A stretch of 31,833 bases of DNA from a virus. The translations under genes and the position numbers were made by a program. This document shows positions 6,985-14,831 of this stretch, piece after piece. Position 1 is the first letter of the stretch, and every line of letters starts with the position of its first letter. Below the pieces are notes generated by a model. The model ran no database searches. It was not told the DNA's origin and saw only the letters and a program-made list of their open reading frames with translations. The stretch spans positions 1 through 31,833 of the IMG/VR virus record IMGVR_UViG_3300009181_000225; one strand, 5' to 3'.

Positions 6985-8733
6985 TCAGCCGCGTGCAACA
7001 ACAACGATGACGTCGTCTGCCATGAGGCTGCTAGCGATTCCTGCTGCTAACGTAACCGAGGTGGTCGTGATTGCAGTAAGATCATATACTGGTGATAACA
7101 TTACACCGTTAAGGAAGACATCAACTAGTTTGTGATTAGCTGATGCTAACGTTTGAGAGATGAATGTAAGCACACCGGCGGAGATTGCTGCAGAGTTACC
7201 TGCATAAGAAACCTTTGAAAGATTTCCACCTGCAGAACCTGCATCCACATCTTGGCGAAGCTCATTAAGCATGCCAACGATAGTCGAAGCTGCGAAGCTG
7301 GCATCTGGAACCTGCGCCGCAGAAGCGAAGGCGATTGCAGCGTTACCAGCTGATTGAAGCTTAAGTTGTGCACCAGCATCAACAGCAGCGACAAGGAAAT
7401 CGCTGCCGCTCTTAGAAAGAGAACCAACCATCGTTCCTTCATTAGCACCGATCTTTGCGACCGACATCCATGCTGGAACGAGAGCAGATGCAGCTATAAC
7501 AGCTGGGGAATCAAAAGCTGTTTGTACAGCTTGCTTCGCGAAGACGATTTCGCCTGCGCCGACGCGTTGGCCCATGATAAGATCCCATGAAGCGCCAGCG
7601 CCTCTAGACAATACGAGACCAGAATCAGAAGATCCTGCAGATCCAGTTGCAAGATAGATGAATGCATCCTTTACTATCATGTTATCAGTCTGGATGTATG
7701 TGGTTGCACCCTTAACGTATAGATCGCCGTTAACTGTTGCGTTTCCAGCAACTAACAAGTTGGACGAAATAGAAAGTCCATTGCTACCAGTGATAGAAAG
7801 ACCATTCATCACGTTGCTTGGTGAATTAGCACTTAATATGCCAGTAATACCAACTGCTCCTACGAGCGAAGATGGTCCTGCAACTGCGAGCCCGTTGCTA
7901 CCAGAAACAGAGAGCGCGTTGAATGAGTTGCTTACGTTAGCAAACTGTGAAGCACCTAATACACCGAGCGTAGATGCAAACGTAGCAGCTCCGGAGGCTC
8001 CAACTGCTGCGAGTGAAGATGCACCCGAAACGGTCAAAGATGAGAGTGTTGAAGCGCCTGCGCTTAATGTAGAGGCAAGTACCACTGCACCTGATGCTCC
8101 AACTGTTGCGAGTGAAGATGCACCCGAAACGGTCAAAGATGAAAGCGTTGAAGCGCCTGCTTGAAGTGTAGAGGCAAGTACCACTGCACCTGATGCTCCA
8201 ACTGTTGAGAATGAAGATGCGCCGGTGACACCGAGCGTTGTTCCAACTGTTGCTGCACCTGTAACGCCGAGAGATCCAAGCGTTGAAGCGCCGGCACTTA
8301 GTGTAGAGGAAAGCGCCACAGCGCCCGAAGCATTAATCGCTGCAAATTGTGCTAGCTGTGCAACTCCAAGTGTACCTGCAATTACTGTGTTACCGCTGCC
8401 AGATGCTACTGTAAACTTATCTGTAGCGATAGCAAAATTGCCGGACGCATTAATTGCTGCTTGCGTTGAAGTACCACTGACGCTAAGTGTACCTTGAAGT
8501 GCAGAGTTTGCACCAGATACGCGAACAGCGGCGTATATATCTGCAAGATCTTGACTTCCGTCAAGTGCAGAATACCAATTGCTCTTACCAACGATTTGCT
8601 TAATCTGCGAACGAAGCGCGTCGAGGTCGCCCTTTAGATTTGCCTTGCCAGCTAAGCCTGCGCCTGCTTCAAGCGTATCGTCGAAAGAAAGTGAACCACT
8701 GATTTGTGTTTGTTGAACTTTTGTAATAGCCAT
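6985..8733 (-). CDS. Long repetitive tail-fibre protein, 582 aa
   Basis: The N-terminus (MAITKVQQTQISGSLSFDD) probably attaches to the virion. Residues about 80-300 are Ala/Ser/Gly/Thr/Val repeats (GASGAVVLASTL, AGASTLSSLTVSGASSLATV) including a perfect 33-residue period. Then comes VNGDLYVKGATTYIQTDNM with KDAFIYLATGSAGSSDSGLV, a module common in fibres of large phages. The C-terminus has VDVFLNGVMLSPVYDL and ends DDVIVVVARG. By eye its codons are more GC-rich and Ala-biased than its neighbours, which may reflect repeat composition or recent acquisition. AAAGGA precedes the ATG by 11 nt. It has its own duplicated leader and a strong terminator, so it is probably monocistronic and strongly expressed. 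Confidence 0.85.
   Translation of the reverse strand: MAITKVQQTQISGSLSFDDTLEAGAGLAGKANLKGDLDALRSQIKQIVGKSNWYSALDGSQDLADIYAAVRVSGANSALQGTLSVSGTSTQAAINASGNFAIATDKFTVASGSGNTVIAGTLGVAQLAQFAAINASGAVALSSTLSAGASTLGSLGVTGAATVGTTLGVTGASSFSTVGASGAVVLASTLQAGASTLSSLTVSGASSLATVGASGAVVLASTLSAGASTLSSLTVSGASSLAAVGASGAATFASTLGVLGASQFANVSNSFNALSVSGSNGLAVAGPSSLVGAVGITGILSANSPSNVMNGLSITGSNGLSISSNLLVAGNATVNGDLYVKGATTYIQTDNMIVKDAFIYLATGSAGSSDSGLVLSRGAGASWDLIMGQRVGAGEIVFAKQAVQTAFDSPAVIAASALVPAWMSVAKIGANEGTMVGSLSKSGSDFLVAAVDAGAQLKLQSAGNAAIAFASAAQVPDASFAASTIVGMLNELRQDVDAGSAGGNLSKVSYAGNSAAISAGVLTFISQTLASANHKLVDVFLNGVMLSPVYDLTAITTTSVTLAAGIASSLMADDVIVVVARG
7971..8190 (-). repeat. 99-bp tandem repeat in the fibre gene
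   Basis: A unit of 99 bp (33 codons, GASGAVVLASTLxAGASTLS and onwards) occurs twice in tandem with very few differences; the block AGAGGCAAGT recurs at 8071 and 8170. More diverged units flank it. Unit number could vary by recombination. Confidence 0.75.
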
Positions 8734-8748
8734 ATAATTAATATCCTT

Positions 8749-8868
8749 TTGTGCGTCATGATCGACGCATAATAAGTACTATCAAATAGCTAAATCATTT
8801 CAACAACTTGCCCTCATAAGCGATTTTATTGTAATAATTGTGTCATATCGGTTTACAATTTGATTTAT
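8749..8868 (-). promoter_or_regulatory. 120-bp leader module, copy B
   Basis: This is the second copy of the leader at 5432-5551, about 93% identical, in opposite genomic orientation but in the same position relative to its gene. It retains the CTATTTGATAG dyad and the TGCGTC/GACGCA hairpin. In this copy AAAGGATATTAATTAT follows the hairpin and supplies a ribosome-binding site for the fibre ATG at 8733. Confidence 0.7.
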
Positions 8869-8906
8869 AGCAAAAACCGCTTATAGCTAATGATCGTGTC
8901 GTATCA

Positions 8907-10244
8907 TCAATCGATGATTGAATCCTTGATTCTCAGCAAGTTTTGATCGACATCGCGAATATCACGTTCACGAATAAATACAGGAAAGCGAATTTTGCCA
9001 TCAGAAGTTAATCCATCACCAGTTAATGGATCAGGCTGACCTTCTACCTCTACAACTCGCCCAATCCATACATCGGGATCTAGATTGATTTCAGATTTAA
9101 GTTTATCTGTGAAACCACCACCAACTCTAGTTACGATGTTGTTTGGTAGTTTAACTTCAAATCCGCCCCATAAACCTTCTCGTTTAGTTCCTCTGTTCCC
9201 CTCATAGTGGCCTACAACAACTCCTTCAAATGTCATTGTTGGTTTCAGTTTTTTAATATTAGAAGATCTTTTAAAGAGATACAGAGCATCAAGATCCTTT
9301 AGCATAACGCCTTCGAATCCAGCACTGGTCTCAGACGCATACATTCCTAATAATTCTTCCTGGTTCTTTACCAATCGGCCTGGAACTTGTTTAACTACAG
9401 GATTATCGCATTTTGTAACAAGCTCGCCAACAAGTGCTACACGATTCGTAAGGGTAAGTTCTGATACTTGATCTTGCCAATCAATAAATGGCATTGCATC
9501 AAAAACATGAAAGATCATGCTTGAATCGTCTTTGCCTTTCTTGTGAGACATTACAATAGAAGCTGATTCATTCCAGCTTTCTCCCATAATTTCGCCATCA
9601 AGCACGAATTCGTCCCATTGGGCTTTTTCTAACGCTAACTTAATTTTAGGAAGAGTTTCAAGTACATTTCCGCTTCTGGTAAACATCGTTACCGTGCCTT
9701 CGTGCTTTACAGCAATACACCTAAGGCCATCCAACTTTGGTTCAACACGAATTGGATAGTTTACATTATCTTCAATAATGATTCCTTTCCCGTTTTCGTG
9801 GCGTGTCGTTAGGCTTTCCGCAAGTTGAACAGAAAACTTTGTAATAGCTCCAGGCCAAACTTTATTAACAGTTGAAGATTGAACACCACACCGCAGATTT
9901 TTTAGCAAAATTCTTTGACACCACTTTGCCTGCCGGGCATCGATTCCTTCAAAAAAACTTTCGACAAGGCGCTTTGCTGCATTCCCAGTAACTTGTCGAG
10001 TAGAAAGCTTCTCATGAAGCATTTCAATAAAAGCCATAATGGCATCATTATCAGATATCGTAGATTTTTCTAGAGGCTCCGGAGCTTTAAATTTATTGAT
10101 GTAAAAATTGGTATATGGATCACCAACAACAGTAAAAACTCGCTTTAATAAAAGATCGTCATTATAAACTTCTAAAAGTTCCTCTTTGAATAGACGAGAA
10201 TTATCCGATTCTAGTTTCTCGAGAACATCGATGATGGATGACAT
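8907..10244 (-). CDS. ATP-dependent DNA ligase
   Basis: Seals nicks in DNA by enzyme-AMP and DNA-adenylate steps, for replication and repair of phage DNA. The 445-aa protein has an N-terminal helical DNA-binding region. The nucleotidyltransferase motifs follow in order: EPKLDGLR (Lys170, the adenylated residue), FTRSG, VLDGEIMG (Glu218), FHVFDAM, EGVMLKD (311-317) and KKLKPT (331-336). The C-terminal OB-fold includes EGVVVGHYEG and GRVVEVEGQPD. All catalytic motifs are intact. Length and N-terminal layout are like T4-type phage ligases. It is the last gene of the minus-strand cluster with the sigma factor. Confidence 0.95.
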   Translation of the reverse strand: MSSIIDVLEKLESDNSRLFKEELLEVYNDDLLLKRVFTVVGDPYTNFYINKFKAPEPLEKSTISDNDAIMAFIEMLHEKLSTRQVTGNAAKRLVESFFEGIDARQAKWCQRILLKNLRCGVQSSTVNKVWPGAITKFSVQLAESLTTRHENGKGIIIEDNVNYPIRVEPKLDGLRCIAVKHEGTVTMFTRSGNVLETLPKIKLALEKAQWDEFVLDGEIMGESWNESASIVMSHKKGKDDSSMIFHVFDAMPFIDWQDQVSELTLTNRVALVGELVTKCDNPVVKQVPGRLVKNQEELLGMYASETSAGFEGVMLKDLDALYLFKRSSNIKKLKPTMTFEGVVVGHYEGNRGTKREGLWGGFEVKLPNNIVTRVGGGFTDKLKSEINLDPDVWIGRVVEVEGQPDPLTGDGLTSDGKIRFPVFIRERDIRDVDQNLLRIKDSIID

Positions 10245-10281
10245 ATATTTAATATAACATGTCTATCGAAAAGATTGCATT

Positions 10282-10797
10282 TCATTTTAGGTTTTTTAAC
10301 ATAGAAAGTTTAAGCGCTGAAGAATCAATATCGTCCTCAACGCTAGTCGTTTCTCCTAAGCCGAAAGTTGAAGTTTCGATATTAAGCGTTCCTATAGAAG
10401 TGACGAATGTACTTTCATCTATTTTTGGATTTTTGTTTTTTTTTAATGTTTCATCTACACTTTGTTGCACTGGCAAAATTTCTAATATTTTTTTCGATAA
10501 TGAATGAACGCCTCCCATGTCATCGACCATAATTAATTCTCCTGTATTTTCGCTTAGAAGCGCTGGGGAATCAAGTACAACTATTCCTTCTTGCGGAGAA
10601 GAAATTGCTACATTAACGATTTTTTTGAACTCTGCTTCAGAAGGAGGAGAAACACCCATACTATCACATTTTGTTATTAACGTCGAGTGAGTGACAATTC
10701 CATAATCATCTACGAATCGCTTTAGTGTTGTTTTCCGCTTTTTTAATAGATCGACTAATTTAATTTGCGGTAGTCGTTTTATTTTAAAATTTGCCAT
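10282..10797 (-). CDS. Hypothetical protein, 171 aa
   Basis: No family recognised. The N-terminus is strongly basic (FKIKRLPQIKLVDLLKKRKT). The middle contains IVTHSTLITKCDSMGVSPPS followed by a predicted helix, which could be a small DNA- or RNA-binding fold. The C-terminal third is Ser/Thr/Glu-rich and probably disordered. It lies 9 nt after the helix-turn-helix gene and 37 nt before ligase, so it is probably co-transcribed with both. Confidence 0.65.
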   Translation of the reverse strand: MANFKIKRLPQIKLVDLLKKRKTTLKRFVDDYGIVTHSTLITKCDSMGVSPPSEAEFKKIVNVAISSPQEGIVVLDSPALLSENTGELIMVDDMGGVHSLSKKILEILPVQQSVDETLKKNKNPKIDESTFVTSIGTLNIETSTFGLGETTSVEDDIDSSALKLSMLKNLK

Positions 10798-10806
10798 ATA
10801 CTTGTC

Positions 10807-11112
10807 TTAATAAGTAATTTCTTCTTTTCTAGTTGCTTCTAAATTGTGCAAAAGATCAGAAATTACATTTTGAAATTGTGGCGAAGTTGCAGCTAACTTA
10901 ACCTTGTCAGGTGATAACTTCATATCCCATTCTTTATCGAAACCTTCAACAAACTTTGTCATCACGCGTAGGATATAGTTTCTTGCTGAGGAGTGATTCA
11001 TTACGAATCCGATTTCTGACATGATCTCAGCAATCTCACGATAATTTATGCCTTCCTCGTCGAGAACAGTCGCATAACTTTTAGTAACTTTTGATTCCTT
11101 CTTAGATGTCAT
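10807..11112 (-). CDS. Small helix-turn-helix protein, candidate sigma region 4 partner
   Basis: The 101-aa protein contains EEGINYREIAEIMSEIGFVM followed by NHSSARNYILRVMTKFVE, a helix-turn-helix at about residues 19-55. The segment resembles sigma-70 region 4.2 or a small activator. Sigma region 4.2 is exactly what the sigma factor two genes upstream lacks. The start overlaps the preceding gene by 11 nt. Inference: it may act with the truncated sigma factor, as T4 gp33 does with gp55, or it may be an independent DNA-binding regulator. I see no catalytic motif. Confidence 0.65.
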   Translation of the reverse strand: MTSKKESKVTKSYATVLDEEGINYREIAEIMSEIGFVMNHSSARNYILRVMTKFVEGFDKEWDMKLSPDKVKLAATSPQFQNVISDLLHNLEATRKEEITY

Positions 11113-11332
11113 TTTCTCTTCTCAGATTTGCTTTAATTGAATATTTTCTATTTTGAATATCTAATAAACGATTACTTAAAATGTTTTGAACGTTAGATTC
11201 TTCGCTCTTTTGTGTGAGAGATTCCTGCCTTCGATCTAAACCTAAATTCGCCATTAATAACGTTTTTCGATAAATCATTATTAACAATAGAACGTTTATC
11301 GATCCTAAAACGATAGGCGCAAATTGCAACAT
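11102..11332 (-). CDS. Small single-pass membrane protein, 76 aa
   Basis: Residues 5-22 (APIVLGSINVLLLIMIYR) form a single transmembrane helix. The remaining 50 residues are polar and helix-forming (RRQESLTQKSEESNVQNILS), probably cytoplasmic by the positive-inside rule. The ATG overlaps the stop of the sigma gene (TAATG), a sign of translational coupling. Function unknown; a membrane protein inside a sigma-factor operon is unusual. Confidence 0.65.
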   Translation of the reverse strand: MLQFAPIVLGSINVLLLIMIYRKTLLMANLGLDRRQESLTQKSEESNVQNILSNRLLDIQNRKYSIKANLRRENDI

Positions 11333-12120
11333 TACATTGACCCTTTTCCTGACGCAATTAGTTTTGCTTCTTCGTCGGTCACCTGATACGATTCGGAAGA
11401 AATGTCATCATATAAACCAAATCGCAATCGCAAAATAGCTGCTTCTTTTGTAGACAATTCGCACATGACTCGTTTAACAATTTGCATCATTTCCTTTTTC
11501 GCCAAAGACTCAAAAGGATTGACTATAGGATTCATATCCTCTAATCTATCGCCTATTGTGGCAGAACCATCGTTGCTAATAGGTTGTTGCAACGAAACTA
11601 CACTTCTACTCGATTGCACTGTAGCTTTAACGACTGTTTCTGAAACAGAAATCATTTCAGCTAATTCTTCAGAAGATGGTCCATATCCATTCATCTCCTT
11701 GAATGAATCAGTCGCAAGTAACATCTTTTTCTGCGCAGAAATAGCGTGAGCAGGCAATCTAATGATTTTTTTTCTCGTTAAAACATATTGACTAATTGCC
11801 TGTTTGATCCACCAAGTCGCATAGGTTGAAAAACGAAATCCTCTTTGCCAATCGAATCGATCGATTGCCTTAAGTAAACCTAGATTTCCTTCTTGAATAA
11901 GATCTTCAAGCGGAATATCTTTGCTTTTTTGCTTTTTGGCAACGTAAACGACAAGTCTAAGATTGGATTGCGCTAGCTTTTGGCGAGCTTTAATAGAATC
12001 ATTTCCGCCTTTTTCATAAACCTGAAATAATTCAATTAGTTTATTATGTTCAAGTTGTGGATATAAACGTAATGAATTTAAATAACTCGAAATCACGGTT
12101 TTAGAAGAGTTTTCTAACAT
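11332..12120 (-). CDS. Sigma-70 family factor lacking region 4.2
   Basis: Directs RNA polymerase to promoters. A region 1.2-like start is SSYLNSLRLYP (11-21). Region 2 is intact: LAQSNLRLVVYVAKK (49-63), IPLEDLIQEGNLGLLKAIDR (69-88) and FRFSTYATWWIKQAISQYV (95-113). Region 3 includes RLPAHAISAQKKM and a 3.2-like VVSLQQPISNDGSATIGDRL. Region 4.1 is recognisable (ELSTKEAAILRLRFGL, 221-236), but where the 4.2 helix-turn-helix should follow, the chain continues as YQVTDEEAKLIASGKGSM and stops. No continuation of 4.2 is seen in the other frames just downstream, so this is a designed end, not a simple frameshift. Such a factor should read the -10 element but not a normal -35. It probably serves middle or late promoters. 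Confidence 0.9.
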   Translation of the reverse strand: MLENSSKTVISSYLNSLRLYPQLEHNKLIELFQVYEKGGNDSIKARQKLAQSNLRLVVYVAKKQKSKDIPLEDLIQEGNLGLLKAIDRFDWQRGFRFSTYATWWIKQAISQYVLTRKKIIRLPAHAISAQKKMLLATDSFKEMNGYGPSSEELAEMISVSETVVKATVQSSRSVVSLQQPISNDGSATIGDRLEDMNPIVNPFESLAKKEMMQIVKRVMCELSTKEAAILRLRFGLYDDISSESYQVTDEEAKLIASGKGSM

Positions 12121-12121
12121 A

Positions 12122-12460
12122 TCAGCTTAACTTTTCGAGACCACCAGATTCTTCAATTTTTGTGACAGTGTTGAGATCTACATCTCCTGATGAATCTCGT
12201 CCACTAGACCTTTGCGTAAACTCCATATGCGCATGCTCTCTATCATTTCGAATGATATCCTCACGGCGAAGGTATGCAATTTCGACCTCCCAAAGGTATG
12301 GATCTCTGCCCGCCCCAGAAAGTCGATTCCTTTCACCTTCAAGACGATCTATTCTATCGTGAATTGCTTCATCAGATGTGTATGCAATGTCGTCCATGCT
12401 ATAGATTTCAGGAGCCTCATTCGCGAAATCCTTATTAACGTTTTTGTTCTTTTTAAACAT
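12122..12460 (-). CDS. Hypothetical protein, 112 aa
   Basis: First gene of the minus-strand sigma/ligase cluster, ending one base before the sigma gene. Charged and probably helical, with IHDRIDRLEGERNRLSGAGR and YLRREDIIRNDREHAHMEF. No family recognised. The promoter region contains a 7-bp dyad (12510-12530). Confidence 0.6.
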   Translation of the reverse strand: MFKKNKNVNKDFANEAPEIYSMDDIAYTSDEAIHDRIDRLEGERNRLSGAGRDPYLWEVEIAYLRREDIIRNDREHAHMEFTQRSSGRDSSGDVDLNTVTKIEESGGLEKLS

Positions 12461-12509
12461 TGTGATGTTACTCGTTTCGTTTCTAAATATAGATTTAATC
12501 GTTACCCGT

Positions 12510-12530
12510 AGAACACACTATATGTTCTAT
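12510..12530. promoter_or_regulatory. Dyad upstream of the sigma operon, possible operator
   Basis: TAGAACA and TGTTCTA form a perfect 7-bp inverted repeat with a 7-bp centre, 50 bp before the first gene of the minus-strand operon. There is no T-run, so a protein-binding site is more likely than a terminator. The rest of 12461-12581 holds nothing recognisable. Confidence 0.4.
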
Positions 12531-12581
12531 TCGTTATCTTCTATCTTCAATTTACTGCATTACTGACTGCTATTGCATGAG

Positions 12582-12938
12582 TTAAAATTCTATTACGCCC
12601 CATTCATCATGCGAGATTGTATAAACTGCCTTCTTCACGCCAGCAGATCGCATTCGACCTTGACAACTAACACAAGGTCTCGAAGTCGTCCATTCGTCGG
12701 TTGATCGTAATACTCTCGCCACCCATACAATAGAATCTGGCGTTAATTTTTTTATGAGTCGAGCTTCAGCATGGTGCGTTGGTACAATATCTCTAGCAGA
12801 GATATTCCTTGCTGCAACAATTACGCCGTCGGATCGAAGACCAACGGCACCAAGACAAAAAGATCTATTTTCGAATTTTTCAGGATTGTCTCTAGCAACG
12901 CTTGCAGCCATCACCAACATTCGTCTATCAATCGACAT
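12582..12938 (-). CDS. Cytidine/deoxycytidylate deaminase-like protein
   Basis: Zinc-dependent deaminase fold. HAEARLIKKL (His-Ala-Glu, with Glu as proton shuttle) and RPCVSCQGRM (Pro-Cys-x-x-Cys) give the three zinc ligands in normal order and spacing. The 118 aa are short for dCMP deaminase but right for a minimal domain. RSFCLGAVGLRSDGVIVAAR is the usual leading beta-hairpin. The substrate cannot be read: nucleotide-pool deamination (dCMP to dUMP) is likeliest for a phage, while nucleic-acid editing or base modification is possible. The gene is transcribed on its own, divergent from the endolysin. Confidence 0.82.
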   Translation of the reverse strand: MSIDRRMLVMAASVARDNPEKFENRSFCLGAVGLRSDGVIVAARNISARDIVPTHHAEARLIKKLTPDSIVWVARVLRSTDEWTTSRPCVSCQGRMRSAGVKKAVYTISHDEWGVIEF

Positions 12939-13006
12939 AAGGAAATTTTATCATAGTTTTTTGATTTTTTGCATTATTTAGCATTATTTAATATTAGGAG
13001 ATCTAT

Positions 13007-13705
13007 ATGGGAATTAATGATGAAATTATAACGTCAAAAAGCGGTCTTGAATTTATTTCAAAATGGGAAGGATGTATATTAAAACCATATAAAGATATAG
13101 CCGGACTCAGAACAATAGGCATAGGACATCTAATTAAACCTGGCGAAAACTTCCTCAATGATGTAGAGATCACAAAAGAAAAAGCTCTTGAAATCCTCGC
13201 AAGCGATGTAAAGATTTGCGAAAGCTCAATCAAGGCAAGAATAAAAGTTCCGCTAAATCAAAACCAATTTGATGCGCTAGTGTCTTTTGGCTTTAATTGT
13301 GGAACAGGCGTGTATGTTCAATCAGACGCTTGCAAAGCATTAAATGAAGGAAAATACGACGAAGTTCCGCTAAGATTATTAGTTTGGTGTAAAGCAAGAG
13401 TCAATGGCGTTCTTCGAAAAAATCAAGGTCTATATAACCGCAGAAAATCAGAAGGCGAATTGTTCGTAAAACCCGTTATTGAACAATCATTAGTGAAATT
13501 GATTCCTTGGACAAAAAAATCTTTAACTGAGGCACAAAATTGCTTAACAAAATTAGGCCTCTACAATATACGCGTTGATGGACTATGGGGACCATCAACT
13601 TCGGCAGCAATTACGAAATTCGCTCTTGATAAAAAAATCGATATTGGACCAAATCCAAGGTTAGAAATCACAGAAACTCTTTTAGAAACATTAAAAAAAG
13701 CTTAA
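13007..13705 (+). CDS. Endolysin, T4-type lysozyme with peptidoglycan-binding domain
   Basis: Hydrolyses the glycan backbone of peptidoglycan to release progeny phage. Residues 10-150 are a GH24 muramidase with the Glu-8aa-Asp-5aa-Thr triad: Glu21 (SKWEG), Asp30 (YKDIAG) and Thr36 (RTIGIGHL). QFDALVSFGFNCGTG is the second family motif. Residues about 170-232 form a PG_binding_1-type module (LTEAQNCLTKLGLYNIRVDG, LWGPSTSAAITKFAL). No signal peptide or SAR anchor is seen, so a holin is needed for export; none is clear next to it. The Shine-Dalgarno is excellent: AGGAG 6 nt before ATG. Upstream are two GCATTATTTA repeats. Confidence 0.93.
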   Translation: MGINDEIITSKSGLEFISKWEGCILKPYKDIAGLRTIGIGHLIKPGENFLNDVEITKEKALEILASDVKICESSIKARIKVPLNQNQFDALVSFGFNCGTGVYVQSDACKALNEGKYDEVPLRLLVWCKARVNGVLRKNQGLYNRRKSEGELFVKPVIEQSLVKLIPWTKKSLTEAQNCLTKLGLYNIRVDGLWGPSTSAAITKFALDKKIDIGPNPRLEITETLLETLKKA

Positions 13706-13899
13706 TCCTTCCGCGAAGAAGAATAATTGTCTGCTGCCCAACACTCGCCCTTTAATGTGAATGTTGTATTTTTTGAAATTAACCTATTGCAACAAAAAAC
13801 CTTGCACGACGGACAGTCCACACCAGACTCTTCCTTAATAGATTGTTGCACTTCAAATTCATTGTTACAAACGACACATTCATATTCATACGTAGGCAT
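13702..13899 (-). CDS. FmdB-type zinc-ribbon protein
   Basis: MPTYEYECVVCNNEFEVQQS is the signature of the small zinc-ribbon family annotated FmdB/CxxC_CxxC_SSSS. The second knuckle is DCPSCKVFCC. The tail, ISKNTTFTLKGECWAADNYS, is also typical. The 65 aa form a single ribbon. The molecular role is unknown; the family was named as putative regulators and is frequent in large phages. It overlaps the endolysin end by 4 nt tail-to-tail and follows the 262-aa gene on the same strand by 10 nt, so the two probably form an operon. Confidence 0.85.
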   Translation of the reverse strand: MPTYEYECVVCNNEFEVQQSIKEESGVDCPSCKVFCCNRLISKNTTFTLKGECWAADNYSSSRKD

Positions 13900-13909
13900 A
13901 TTTTCTCCA

Positions 13910-14698
13910 TCAAATAACAGGCAAATTACTCGAAATAATAGTCGGAAACATTACAATTAGTCCTTTAACAAGAGAAACATTGGGTTGTCTAGTAACCTTT
14001 AACGGCCCTTGATGACTAACTAGTGACGCTAAAGCTGGGTCGACTAACACCTCGCAAAATCTCTTTTCTATTCCATCAATCCAACAAATTTGCGAAACTA
14101 ATTGACATATTTGCGAATAGTCGGTGTGTAACACGTCATGCGCAGTAGCGTTAGGTTGTATTACTCTAACTGGTTTTGATCCAAGCGAATTAAATTTCGA
14201 AGTAACCGGAAATCCTACTATGCCTTGATAAGAAGCTCCCGCGAAATGCCATCCGTAGTTACACGCGCGTTTAGGCAATGATTCCAGCTTTTTATCAAGA
14301 ATCCAATGCTTGCCAGGATCAGCAATAAGACCTTCATTAATACCTAATTTTGCTAATTTTGTGTCGGTGCTTGAAGAATGTTTTATCATCGAAATATTCG
14401 ATGTTGAAATTGCCATCGGCGACGGATTAATCCGCCTGATCGCATTAATATAAGCTAGATCTGCTACTTGCGCAGTCATTAATGATGCATCAAAAACATC
14501 AGCTAATTGTTGTTGCAAAGTCGCAGAAACGTTAACTCTAACACCATCAATTTTTAACGCGTCTTCCATGATGTTAAGCACAACATTCTTACCACCTATA
14601 GAATATGACAAATTAGTCCACCGCGCTTCAAACGTTCCAGCTAATATCCTGTCAAAAATATATCTTTCTCTTTCTGCAATTTTTTCTGGGAAAGTCAT
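13910..14698 (-). CDS. Conserved protein of unknown function, 262 aa
   Basis: I recognise the pattern FPEKIAERERYIFDRILAGT, DALKIDGVRVNVSATLQQQL, LGINEGLIADPGKHWILD, CNYGWHF and HDVLHTDYSQICQLVS from uncharacterised bacterial and phage proteins, but no function is known to me. The compact Trp/His/Asp-containing segments (GKHWILD, NYGWHF, AHDVLHTDYSQ) suggest an enzyme active site, perhaps a hydrolase. No signal peptide is visible. It lies beside the lysis gene, so a cell-wall role is conceivable but unproven. Confidence 0.7.
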   Translation of the reverse strand: MTFPEKIAERERYIFDRILAGTFEARWTNLSYSIGGKNVVLNIMEDALKIDGVRVNVSATLQQQLADVFDASLMTAQVADLAYINAIRRINPSPMAISTSNISMIKHSSSTDTKLAKLGINEGLIADPGKHWILDKKLESLPKRACNYGWHFAGASYQGIVGFPVTSKFNSLGSKPVRVIQPNATAHDVLHTDYSQICQLVSQICWIDGIEKRFCEVLVDPALASLVSHQGPLKVTRQPNVSLVKGLIVMFPTIISSNLPVI

Positions 14699-14758
14699 GA
14701 TTTTTTAATTATAACATAAGAAGCGTATGTTTACAATAACACAAAAAGACTTTTTATG

Positions 14759-14786
14759 TTGTAAACCTGTAACTTTATCGTATAGT
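14759..14786 (+). promoter_or_regulatory. Candidate sigma-70-like promoter for the Gly-rich lipoprotein
   Basis: TTGTAA (14759-14764), a 16-bp spacer and TATAGT (14781-14786) lie 45 nt before the ATG in the divergent gap 14699-14831. This is the best host-type promoter in the gap; nothing else is recognisable there. Confidence 0.4.
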
Positions 14787-14831
14787 ATGAAGTCTTATCC
14801 GTTGAGGTTTAACGGGCAAAGGTAAAATAAC

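Noticed and set aside
7354-8497. Plus-strand frames across the 582-aa fibre gene
   Set aside because: They are antisense shadows of the Ala/Ser repeats; the minus frame has leader, ribosome-binding site, fibre motifs and terminator.
11102-11345. Frameshift or sequencing error truncating the sigma factor
   Set aside because: No region 4.2-like sequence is found in the other frames downstream; the next gene starts at a tight TAATG overlap, as in a normal operon.
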